From Hemicordylus capensis (Eukaryota; Chordata; Lepidosauria; Squamata; Cordylidae), in contig NC_069659.1 in assembly GCF_027244095.1 (NCBI RefSeq), forward strand, positions 148,652,001 through 148,716,000: a DNA stretch of 64,000 bases, in the 5' to 3' direction. Below are positions 1 through 11,900 of this stretch, piece after piece. Each line of letters begins with the position of its first letter. Position 1 is the stretch's first letter. Both the position numbers and the translations under genes were made by a program. The notes under the pieces were generated by a model. The model did no database searches and had not been told where the DNA came from. It saw only the letters and a program-made list of their open reading frames with translations.

Positions 1-2178
1 GATTTCTAAATCTTTCTTTCAGTGTGGCATCTCATGGCATGAATGAGCGTAGGAGTATCACACATGAGTCAAGATCAGTATCATGTTTATGTGCATAATG
101 TTTCTCTAGAAATCAGGTCAATCTCTGCTTTTATGCATTATTAAAAGCAATTGCAGGATACAAAATTAACAACAGTGTATCGTATTTGCTTTTCATCAAA
201 GTTGAATTAGTTCCTGAATGAGCTTGGCCATTTCCATCCTACTCTCATTACAGTTGTTTATGCAGGAAACAGGAACAGCTGAATTATTAATTTTTTCTAG
301 CCCGTGCTTTCCTTTTCTAGGAGACACTAAACACCAGAACCTGGTATGATATATTCTAGAAGTTTCAGAGAGAACAGAATTCTGCAATTTTGCCAATATT
401 CTAAATCAGTAGGGATGGGGTGGGGGCTGACACAGCCTTTGGAAAGAGCCTCCAGTTCTGTATTGATCATAGAACTGCTTTCCTTGTGAGTTCTTTCTAG
501 GCTGAGGAATGGGGAGTCACAATAGTTTAATGTATACATAATACTGCTGTATTCTTTAGGATTTTTAAAAAGAGAGGTGGGTAACTCTTTATTGGCCTGA
601 ACACATTGTCAGTTATAAATTGGAGAGTTGGGGGAAATACAGATATACGTCCTCTTTCTCACACAGGCGTACACATAGATCTTTCCTGCAAGTACAAGTC
701 TCCCTTTCCCATTCAGTCAGAATTAGCCTGGCTATAAGGCTTTAGAGCAAATGCCAAGAGAGAAAATACTGCTGGGGACTGAAATTAAAACAGGATTTGA
801 TTGATCTGGCAGTATTTCTCAAAAACCAACTTGCTTATTGTTGGAGCTAACCCATTCCTTCTTAAAAGTTGCAGATACATCTCCTGCTTTTGTTTTCCTT
901 AGTTATAACAGTTGTGTTTCTTTATTTCTGAATCTGTAAGACTCATGTCATATTGAATACCCTGTGATTTGTGTAAGGAATAATATGCCATTCTTTCAGA
1001 TGATGGTACTTGGTTAGACATTTGTAGCAAGGAAACGTGATTTATCAGTAACAATGATGTAACCAATAATCTTATTATACCACCAATAAGTCTCACATCT
1101 TGCCTGATGATGGGAGAACATAGTAGTATTTACTGGCAAGTAAAGATGGGTAGAGCTTATTTGTTCTCCAACATTTTGGCAAGCCCAGAATAATTGTGTG
1201 GATATTCACTTTTGTGTGGATATTCAAATTGATTAATCTGGTTCAGGGCTGCTCAACTTTGGCCCTCCAGCTGTTTTTGGTTTTGTTTGGATTATAACCC
1301 CTGTAATCCCCAGTCACAGTGGCCAGTAGTCAGGGATTATGGGTGTTATAGATCAACATCTTCAGGAGGACCAAAGTTGTGCAACCCTGATCCGATTGAT
1401 GCCTGAGTATGTACAAAGATGGCAGGCCCCGGTCCAAGTATAATCTGCCTGAATTGGCATAGTGGGCCTAGTGAGGCCTAGCATTGACTCCTTCCACAGC
1501 CAGCAAGAATGAGACTTTCTGTGGCAGGGGCAACAGGGCAGACAAAAGCAAGTGCAGCGATACAAGTCAAAGAATTGTATCACTCATTGAGGAATTCCTG
1601 CTCGATTAGTTCAGTTGCATAAAATAATGTTCAGTAATCTTCAGAGTAGTAGAGGTCTCCTCTTCTTACTGGAATATTTGCTTTCCAATTAATTTATCCT
1701 TCAACTGTTGTCATGCTCAACTACTTATTCCTGTTGTCTCTGGATGTTCCAGAGCATGTCGGGACAGTGTCTAGGACATAAGGGTGGCTGTGCCACAAGG
1801 CCTTGCTACTGCCTTTGCTGGGTAAGTTGGGGACAGGGTGGCAGTGACAGCCAAAATGTATCCATGTAAAACTTAGCCCACATTTCAGAGGCACCCCAGC
1901 TTGATTTGGGGGCTTTGGGGAATCAGATGGCAGGAAAAAGTCAAGCCTTCCTTTTGTAGGGACTCAACACATCACTGTAAAATCTATATTCAAAGATGGT
2001 GGCAGTCATTATGGCCAGCTGTATATAAATGTTTCTTTAAATGGTAAACTACTTTGTTCAAGCATAGTTATAACTTCTTCTTTTAACTTTTGCACTTACA
2101 GGGAAAAATACTGTATTGATCTGAAAACAATAAATGAATGTCTAGATTAAATAATATAGTCCTGGTATTTACTTTCAG
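1..2178 (+). other. TMTC4: TMTC4 intron (left edge)
   Basis: No exon was found here on either strand. The only structured element is the MITE at 1244-1389. The rest is unremarkable AT-rich sequence. Confidence 0.7.
1244..1389. mobile_element. hAT-like palindromic MITE
   Basis: A 146 bp foldback element. Its left end CAGGGCTGCTCAACTTTGGC pairs with its right end, which reads CCAAAGTTGTGCAACCCTG. The flanking 8-mers atctggtt (1236-1243) and atccgatt (1390-1397) match at 6 of 8 positions, as expected for an old hAT target-site duplication. It has no coding capacity. Confidence 0.75.
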
Positions 2179-2258
2179 GTTCATTATAATGTTGGCAAAA
2201 ACTTGGCTGATAAAGGCAACCAAACTGCTGCAATTAACTATTACAGGGAGGCTGTAAG
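2179..2258 (+). CDS. TMTC4: TMTC4 coding exon (first in window)
   Basis: The exon follows a tttcag acceptor and ends at AG|gtatga, so an arginine codon is split 2+1 across the intron. It encodes VHYNVGKNLADKGNQTAAIN followed by YYREAV, the first TPR seen here. The protein upstream of the valine must come from an exon outside the window; none was found in 1-2178. Confidence 0.92.
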
Positions 2259-4277
2259 GTATGATCCTCATTCTCTCTCTTTTTCTAATGAACAGGTAAA
2301 AAATGCAGGATATTAATTTTTTGAGCAATAGGGAAGGGACATAGGATATTATGATATGCTGTTGGAATCTGCTTTGGAATAATTTTAACAATTTGAACCT
2401 ACAGGGGGGAAATGAAACATTCTATATCAATGGTATAGAACACCATATAAAGTTAAAGTGCATGATAAGAGTGAGAAATGTTGCAAGAGACCATTTTTAA
2501 CCCTGTTAGGTGGTATTATTTCAATCTCCAGTGTTGTGGTTAAAAAAAAGTAATAATTTTTTGCTGGGATAAATAAAACAGTGAGAGATCATACTGGAGT
2601 TCCATGCTTGCCTGTAGGCGCAAATAAAGAGGCTCTTTAGGGACATGCCAGGAGCCCTCATGTAACTCCCTCAGTCCTGTCAACAATATTGCATCACAGA
2701 ACTAACACTTCTGAGTACTGTTGAGCAATGTTTCCAATGTTGCAGGCTGCTTCCAAAGCACAAACAGCATGAGTGAGTGTGCAGGAGGACTGGGGGAGTT
2801 GCACTAGGATTCTAAGTATAACCCTGCAGAACCTCGTTACACATGCATGTTTTTAGTTAGGATGCTGACCCATATTTATTTACATTAGTACACTTTTTAA
2901 AAATTAGATAAAATACAGGAAAACCTCAACATCCATGGACTTGCCATCCATAGTTTCATGTACAGGTGAAACTCGGAAAATTAGAATATCGTGCAAAAGT
3001 CCATTAATTTCAGTAATGCAAATTAAAAGGTGAAACTGATATATGAGACAGATGCATTACATGCAAAGCGAGATAAGTCAAGCCTTCATTTGTTATAATT
3101 GTGATGATCATGGCGTACAGCTCCTGAAAACCCCAAATCCACAATCTCAGAAAATTAGAATATTACATGGAACCAAGAAGACAAGGATTGAAGAATAGAA
3201 CAATATCGGACCTCTGAAAAGTATAAGCATGCATATGTATTCAGTACTTGGTTTGGGCCCCTTTTGCAGCAATTACTGCCTCAATGCGGCGTGGCATGGA
3301 TGCCATCAGCCTGTGGCACTGATGAGGTATTATGGAAGACCAGGATGCTTCATTAGCGGCCTTCAGCAATTCTGCATTGTTTGGTCTCATGTCTCTCATC
3401 CTTCTCTTGGCAATGCCCCATAGATTCTCTATGGGGTCAGGTCAGGCGGGTTTGCTGGCCAATCAAGCACAGTACACTGTATACTTTTCAGAGGTCCGAT
3501 ATTGTTCTATTCTTCAATCCTTGTCTTCTTGGTTCCATGTAATATTCTAATTTTCTGGGATTGTGGATTTGGGGTTTTCATGAGCTGTACACCATGATCA
3601 TGACAATTATAACAAATTACGGCTTGACTTATCTCGCTTTGCATGTAATGCGTCTGTCTCATATATCAGTTTCACCTTTTAATTTGCATTACTGAAATTA
3701 ATGGACTTTTGCACGATATTCCAATTTTCCGAGTTTCACCTGTATTTGCGCTTGGGTAATGGACTCCCGACCTCGGCATAAGTGAAAAAACTCCAGCCAA
3801 AAAGAGGTTTATTCTGTGTATCCATGGGACAGGGGTGGTGAGAAAAGACCTTAGTCATTTCCAGCTGCCATTTTGAGCACATAAGCCATTTTATGGCTCA
3901 TTTGTGTAAACAAAAACAAAAAAGCCACACAATTTTAATCTGAACTTTGGGCTCACCGACCATAGAATGGCACTTTATTTGGCCTGTTTTAATGTTTTGG
4001 AGGCATTTTGGTTTTTTGGGTTTTTTTAGTCTGGAAACCTAAGCCCAGTGATTCTTATCTACGATTTTGTTGCCAACAGTAATCTGTGGGAACGGAACCC
4101 CTGCGGATAATGAGGATCTCCTGTATGCTATCTAGCTAAAAGCACTGTCTTAAAATGGTCCCACAAGAAGAGTCCACTGATCTCAGGATTGGCCTTACAA
4201 TAAAGCAATATAAAAGACTGCTTTAGGTGCAGAATTATGAAAGGGGTGTCATTTTCTTGCAGCTAGCATCCCTCTCA

Positions 4278-4349
<72 letters not shown>

Positions 4350-5938
4350 AGCTCTACCCTAGAGCAGGGGGTGGTAGTTTAATGTGCTTCAGGTGCTAAA
4401 AATCCCTAAGGCTGGTACTGGTTGATATAAAAATGGTAGAGAAAGGTGGATTGGTGGCTGTATTGAGTAGATGAAAGAAGATAAGTAGAGTTGTCTCTTT
4501 CCAGTGGGTAACATTTGTTTTTGTTTTGTTTTGTCATTTAATTCCAGACTGAATCCTAAATATGTGCATGCTATGAACAACCTGGGAAACATCTTGAAAG
4601 AAAGGAATGAACTCCATGAAGCTGAAGAGCTTCTCTCGCTAGCTGTACAAATACAGTATGTTTTAAACACAAAAAATTCAGTTAATCTTGCACACAGGAT
4701 GTAAAAAGAATCTTATACTCCTTATGCTAAAGTTTACCCAACAATTTTGCCTAGGCCTGATTTTGCTGCGGCATGGATGAACCTAGGAATAGTGCAGAAT
4801 AGCTTAAGAAGATATGAAGAAGCAGAACAAAGTTATTGGACTGCAATTAGGTACAGGAAAAAATACCCAGATTGTTACTATAATTTAGGACGCCTGGTAA
4901 GTGTATTTAATTTAAATATGCTGATGATGTGAGAGAACTTAAAATGAAATAGATTTTGAGTGGCATTTCTGTAGCAACTGACGTGCTTAATAGGGATTCA
5001 GAAGTCAGTGAGACTTTTACAAAGCTTAGGACTGGACTTTTCAGCTTCTGAACACAAAATGAGTATAGACTGGAGATGGCTGTATATCATCAATATTTTA
5101 TCCTGGTATTCTGCCATCTCTCAAATGCAGGGGATCAGAATCTGCATTTCCTCAGATACTCTGTGCAGGTTTCCTGCACAGTGAAAAACAATGAAAGATT
5201 GCACATTAAGGAGGAAAAGCATCAGGACTATTTTTGTTGTTGTTGTTTGTAGAGCATTTATATTAAATGCTGTACATAAATCAAATCAAAGACAGGGAAG
5301 GGAAGAGGCAGAGGAGAGATTTTAGTCTGACCACTCTACAAAGATGAGTTGACATTTTAAATTGTCTTGGAGCCAGTTGTCTTGGTGATGGTGCTAGGAG
5401 GGAGGTGGTACAGCCACCCAGCATCCTTTGATCCCACTGGCTGGTGACTGCATACATGTGCATAGTACATACTCTGCTTTGAGTTTCCTCCTTTGCTGTA
5501 GAACTAAAACCCTGGGCTGGTTTATGCATATAACTTGATTTCTCTGTACTTGATATGTCACCTATCTCCATTGTCAAGCCTTGTGTCTGAAGTTATATGA
5601 GTGTTCTTTTTGTGGCATTACATCTTTAATGGCCATTCACATTTGCAAAAATATTGCAGTCAAGAGATGAAGATGCTCATATTAACTAGGTCTTGCGAGT
5701 TCCCAGAAGGTAGCTATTTACCAGTGTGGCAAAACATCAACACTCTGCCACTTTCCATAAGTTCCTAATATTCAGCATTTGGAAGGTGATTGACATAAAC
5801 TTTTATTGTGCAAACACACACATCCCAGCAACTCAAAGAGAGAACTGTTCACTCTCTGTTGTCTTGTCATTTTCAACTTTAATCATCATAAATCTTCATC
5901 CAGAAACTTATCCCCAAGGTATATTGCAACTCTCTCTC

Positions 5939-5978
<40 letters not shown>

Positions 5979-8900
5979 ATATTATGTATGTATGTTGTTC
6001 TGGATAAGAGAGTCAGGAGTTGGGGGTTGGACTTAGATCTAGCTTATTGGGGCTAAAGTTACTGAACCTGCTATCATGATGCCAACAATATCATTTTCAG
6101 TATGCTGATCTCAATCGTCACATAGATGCACTGAATGCCTGGAGAAATGCCACCGTTCTGAAACCACACCACAGTTTGGCTTGGAACAACATGATTATAT
6201 TGCTTGATAATACAGGTACAGCATAAGATTTTCACTATCTCAGTTATTTATTTATACACATACTAATTTTCCTTCCATAATTGTTGTGGGGAAGCAAAAA
6301 CTAGTGTGCCAATTCAGAAAACTCTGGGGTTAGCTCTACATGGAGAGTAGGAGGACTTCTCAAACAGCAGCACCAGTACTTACATATCACATAGCAAACT
6401 GCCTTTGAAATTATTTTGGTGGTCTGCTGTTCTAAGAAAACAATTGTTGGACATACCTAAAAACATGTCCTTGGATATTATTATTATTATTTCTTGTTTA
6501 CACAGTCAGACAGGTGTTATTGACTGGTTTGTTTGATCCAGACATCGAGTCCTTCCCAAGGACCTGGGATGGCTGAATTTTATTATCAATGTTGTTGCTG
6601 TTATTACAGATATCGTTGCAGAATATAGGCTGTTCCCAGTAAAGTTGCTTTTTGTAATTGGCCGATGGTAATATCTGTGGCCCCTATGGTGTTGAGGTGC
6701 TCTTCAAGCTGTTTTGGAATTGCACCTAGGGTGCCAATTACCACTGGGATTATTTTGGTCCTCTTCTGCCACAGCCTTTCAATTTCAATTTGTAGATCTT
6801 TGTATTTTGTTCTATTTCTTTTTCTTCTATTCTGCTATCCCCTGGTATTGCTATGTCGATTATTTTGACTTGTTTTTCTTTCTTCTCAACTACAGTTATA
6901 TCTGGTGTATTGTGTGGCAGATGTTTGTCTGTTTGTAGTTGGAAGTCCCATAATATTTTTGCATCTTCATTTTCTACAACTTCTTCAATTTTATGGTCCC
7001 ACCAATCTTTGGCTACAGGTAGCTTGTATTTTTTTGCAGATGTTCCAGTGTATCATCCCTGCTACCTTGTCATGCTTTTGTTTGTAGTCAGTCTGTGCAA
7101 TTGTTTTACAACAGCTGATTAGGTGGTCCACTGTTTCATCTGCTTCTTTACAAAGGCAGCACTTGCTGTTTGTGGTGGATTTTTCGACTTTTGCTCTTAT
7201 TGCATTTGTTCTTAGTGCCTGTTCTTGTGCAGCCAGTATTAAACCCTCTGTTTCTTTCTTCAAGTTGCCATTCTTAAGCCATTGCCAGGTCTTGGTGATG
7301 TCTGATTTTCCACTTATATTGTGCAAATATTGACCATGCAGTGGCTTATTTTTCCATTTTTCTGCTCGGTTCTTGACTTGTTCTTTCTTGTAGGCCTGCT
7401 TCATTGGTGTTGAATAGTTTCTCGTTATTGACCATTTTAAGTGCATCTTCTTCACTGTCCTTTATATATTCTTCAAGGCCTCTTTTCTCCTCCTCTACTG
7501 TTTGATGGACTTGCAGCATTCCTCTTCCACCGAAGCTGCGAGGGAGGTATAGCCTATCTACATCACTGCGGGGGTGCAGAGCATGATTGATAGTCATTGT
7601 TTTCCTGGTCTTACGATCTAGCGTCTCTAGCTCTGCCTGGGTCCAGTCTATTATTCCCTCAGTGTATCTGATAACAGGTATAGCCCAGGTGTTTATGGCT
7701 TGTATGGTGTTCCCGCCATTGAGTTTGGACTTGAGGATTTTTCTAACTCTCCTGATGTATTCACTTCCAATTTTGCTTTTAACTTCAGTGTGTGCGATGT
7801 TATCAGCCTGGAGAATGCCCAAGTATTTGTAATGTTCTTTCTCTTTCAGGTTCTAGATGTTGCTTCCCTTGGGCAGTTCTATTCCTTCCGTTTTTGTTAT
7901 CTTCCCTCTGTTCATTATTAATGCAGCACACTTGTCTAGTCCAAACTCCATTGCTATATCGCTGCTGAATATATGGACAGTATTTAGCAGTGATTCGATT
8001 TCTGACTGGGACTTTCCATACAACTTCAGATCGTCCATGTACAGCAGATGGTTCATTTTACTGGATGTTTTAGATGTTTGGTATCCGAGGCCTGTTTTGT
8101 TTAGTATTTGTGAAAGTGGGGTCATGGCGATTACAAACAACAGAGGGGATAGTGAGTCCCCTTGGAAAATACCTCTTCTAATGCTAACCTGTCCAAGTGT
8201 CTCACCATTGATTGTTAACTGTGTACTCCACATGCTCATTGCTTTTTAAAATAAATATCTGAATGTTTTTGCTAACACCAGTTGTTTCTAAACATTTTAG
8301 TATCCATATGTGAGGCAATGAGTCGGAGGCTTTCTTGTAGTCAATCCATGCAACACTTAGATTTGTTTTTCTTCTCTTGCAATTTTCTAAAATCATTTTG
8401 TCAATCAGCAGCTGGTCTTTTGTGCCTCTGGTGTTCGGGCAATTTCCTTCCTGTTCAACTGGAAGCTGTTTGTTAGTTAACAAGTGTTGCATTACTTCAT
8501 CTGCTGTTATTCCAGTTAATAATTTGAACATGGTTGGCAGACAGGTTATCGGTCTATAATTACTTGAAACTGCACCTTTTGCTGGGTCTTTCATTATGAG
8601 ATGAGTTTTTCCAGTTGTTAGCCATTGTTCAATATCACCTCCTTGCAAAATGTGATTGAACTGTTTTGATAGTTGTTTATGAAGGCTTGTTAGGTGTTTA
8701 AGCCAAAAGCCATGCAGTTCATACGTCGCCTGGCGTAGTCCAATTTTTAATTTTCTTTGCTCTTTCACTTTGCTCTTTCACTCTGGTGTTATTATTAGAT
8801 CTTGCATTTGTTGGTTACATTTTTTGACCTCTTTCATCCAGCCTGCTTTTTTATTATAATCTATTGGATTGTCCCATAATTTCCCCCAGAATTGCACTGT

Positions 8901-11900
8901 ATCTTCTTTATTTGGTGTTTCTGTGTTTCTTGCAGTTTCTTCTTCTATGCTTTGGTAGAAACGTCTCTGATTCGACTGGAAATGGAGATTCTGCCTGTGT
9001 TGTGTAATTCTGGCTTTGTATCTGCTAATCTTCTTTGACACTGCTGTTATTTGCTGCTTTATTATTTCCAGGACTTCTCTAATTTTCCTTGAATCTAGGT
9101 GGTATTTTTGGATCAGATACTGTTTGGTGTTTTCATTCTTCAGCTTCTTGTCTTTCATGTCTTTCAATTTACTAGCATCTGATCTAAGCCTGGAGATTTT
9201 ATTTTCTAATCTAATCTTCCATTTAGGTGATGTACTGCTTTCTTTTTTGACAGATCCACTGATCTTATATCTGAACTCTTGTGTTGTTATTGTTGCTGCA
9301 CTGTACATTAGTTGGTTTGTTTCTTGCAAATTCTTGGTTGTTATTTCTGCAAGTGCAGCATTGACATCTTTTAATGCCTGAGCAAGTTGTTTTTTGGCAA
9401 CAGTTTTTAGAGCTGGAAGTCGAACCCTGGTGGTTGTTTGGTTCATGTGCTCAGTTATTTTTTGCTTTAGTTCTTGCTGCTTTTCTGTTAAACGGCATTT
9501 GGGTTTTTGAGGTGAAGGCAAAGGGGCGGTTGCCTGGTTTTGATTTTGAAACAGTTCAGTAACAGTGGCATCCTCGATTTCCAACAGCTCCTCCACCTGT
9601 GCCTGAGCAACTCCTTCAATTGGTGGTAATTCTTCTTCCATATCTTGAGCCTGTGTTGCTCTTTGCAGTTCTTGCAGCTCAACTTCTGTGAATACTTTAT
9701 TTCTTATTATGTATCTTCTCTGGTCTGCTAGCCTTTGTTCTGTTATTTTTGTATCTGGATGCTTCTCTTTCCAAATTTGGTACATTCTTTTTAAATAACC
9801 TCTTCTAGTCGGTCTAGACTTGTAATAGCAGATCATTATTTCCTTGTTGGCATTTTTCGTATTTTTTTCTGGTTAAGCGACGTTTCTTCCAGTAACCTTG
9901 CAGTCTCCAGCCCTGGTTGCTCAACTGAAGATCCTGAGTCCTGTTGTCCACAGGCTCATTGCTTCTTACCAGCCAGGAGCCCATTCATGCACCTGCTGAA
10001 GAAGGAGGTTGCTTTTTGCCTCCTAAGCTGTGTGTCGTCAGAATGGCAATTAAATCATTTCCAGTGGCTGTGGTGATGCACAGCTTTGGGCGTACAGGGA
10101 AGCCTCCATCTTTAGAAGGTGTGTGGATGAAATCTTGACTAGTGCAGAAGCAGCAAGCCCACATCCTCTGTGGGTAAGGAGCTCACTGCACAGTATGTCA
10201 GTCAAGGATAAATGGATGGTTGGATTCCAGCTGCCCAATCCATAACTTCGTTATGGGTGTTGCGGTACTGGTACAGGAGGAGCTTCCATGCCCTCAGTGG
10301 TTGCTCCTCCATTGAGGTTAATGAGTAATGTACATATACAGATGCATTTATTTATATTTTTTCTGATTTCCTTCCTGTCTGTCTTCCATCATGGAACTCA
10401 AGGTGGGGTTTCCCGGTGGTTACCTCAGAAGGCATGGACTTTCGGCTGTGTCATGTTCCTTCAGAGCAGACCCTGGCCAGATGTTCAGTGTGCACAGTGG
10501 ACATGCACAGGACTCTGGATTAGGGTGTTGGTGAAGTAGATTTATAGACTTCAAAGTCTATAGTCATAGATGTATAGACTTCAAAGCACCTGCCTTTTGA
10601 AGAAGTCTTTAACGGTGTCATATTCCATGATAAATATGGGGTTTGGAACATCATCAATTGAAAAGTGATTACTCATTTACTGTGACTCATGATTTGATGG
10701 GTCCCAACCCACTTCAAAGCCACAGCAGCCAGGGATCTATCTATTTACTATCCTGGCACTCGAGCTGTAGGTTATATTGGATGGAGTGGACAATATGCTA
10801 CTGGAAATAAATTGATGTTCTGATTTTCAGCTAAGGCTCACTTCTGCATGTCAGACAAATTCTGGAATTCCTTATTTTGCTGGTGAACTTACTATGATTG
10901 TGATTGAGACTGAGCACATTAAAATAAATACAACTCTTTGAATGTCTCAAATATGGATGTGTAGTTGCTGAATATTTCAGTTTGTCACCTATTTTAAATC
11001 TGGCGGTAGGTACTAATTACTAGTCTTGAGATCTGCACATGCTGTCTTCCATTATTTTGCAAGATTTAACTTCTGTCTTTTGCATATTCACTGCTGTATT
11101 TAACATATTGTTAAAAGACTGAGATAAAAATTGCTGTTCATCACCTCTTCCTTTCTCTTCATATGTTCCTAGGTAACCTGGCACAAGCAGAAGCTGTTGG
11201 AAGAGAGGCTTTGGAGTTGATACCTAATGACCATTCTCTTATGTTTTCATTGGCAAATGTACTGGGTAAATCACAGAAATATAAGGTACCAAAATATTTT
11301 GAATACAAATTCATAGCATATTCTGTTTTAGTATTTTTCATGGGCTAAATATGCCTTAAGAATGTACAATTTATTTGACTGAGGGTTTGCACTGTATGTG
11401 CCCCGCAAAAAATATACATGTATGCTTTCACCACATGACAGTATGTCATAGGAGCTCGGGAAAGTCATAGGAGCTGGGGAAAGTCACCTCCTGGCTTTGG
11501 CACCCCCGTCATCATACTTGCAGCCTTTGGCTCTTCAGATGGAGGCTGTAAGAGTGAGTGACTCCAAGAAGCAATTGTTGCACAAGCTGGGACTTCCATG
11601 AGCTTTTCTGCACAGGGCTTTTACAATGCTTTTGCACACTGAGGCTTTGGGTGTGTTCATATGAGAGCAGGTCTTAGCCCAAATTAAATACTGAGACAGC
11701 AAAGTACTGTTCACATAGCAAGGGGAATTATTCAGGTTTTATCTTTATTAATGAAGCTTAGCTCGGAGTATCTGTGTCCAAAAACGGTTGCGCTTTCTGA
11801 AATGTTTTCCTGGGATGCTCTGTTATTCTGAGAAGTATGATTCATATGAGTGGAGGAAACCCCACAGATAAAGCAGATCAAGATGAGATGGAGGTGTGGC

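Larger units (their letters stand above)
2259..4547 (+). other. TMTC4: TMTC4 intron with Tc1 element and GAAA repeat
   Basis: Apart from the Tc1 element (2963-3742) and the tetranucleotide repeat near 4.3 kb, I see no other feature. Confidence 0.7.
6477..10300 (-). mobile_element. R4/Dong-like LINE with restriction-like endonuclease, decayed
   Basis: A minus-strand non-LTR retrotransposon in a TMTC4 intron. In coding order it holds an N-terminal charged region (9836-8778), then reverse transcriptase motifs HGFWLK, NYRPITCLPTMFKLL, AWIDYKKA, FQGDSLSPLLFVIAMTPLSQ and YMDD (8030-8041). The thumb follows with RSFGGRGM. A CCHC-type knuckle CCLCKEADETVDHLISCC lies near 7110-7168, and a PD...D restriction-like endonuclease follows (NTPDIT, then IIDIAIPGD). 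The C-terminal endonuclease places it in the early-branching R2/R4 group; R4/Dong is my best match from memory of lizard elements. The 3' end abuts an (ATT)n run at 6477. At least four stops or frameshifts break the ORF, for example around 8775 and 8720. The 5' boundary is a guess. Confidence 0.82.
6216..11172 (+). other. TMTC4: TMTC4 intron dominated by the R4-like LINE
   Basis: The LINE fills about 6.48-10.3 kb. The last part (10.3-11.17 kb) shows no recognisable element or exon. Confidence 0.65.

Noticed and set aside
7853-8768. Retroviral origin for the YMDD reverse transcriptase
   Set aside because: Surrounding motifs (FQGDSLSPLLF, a C-terminal CCHC and PD...D endonuclease) are those of an R2/R4-type LINE. 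No protease, integrase or LTR is present.
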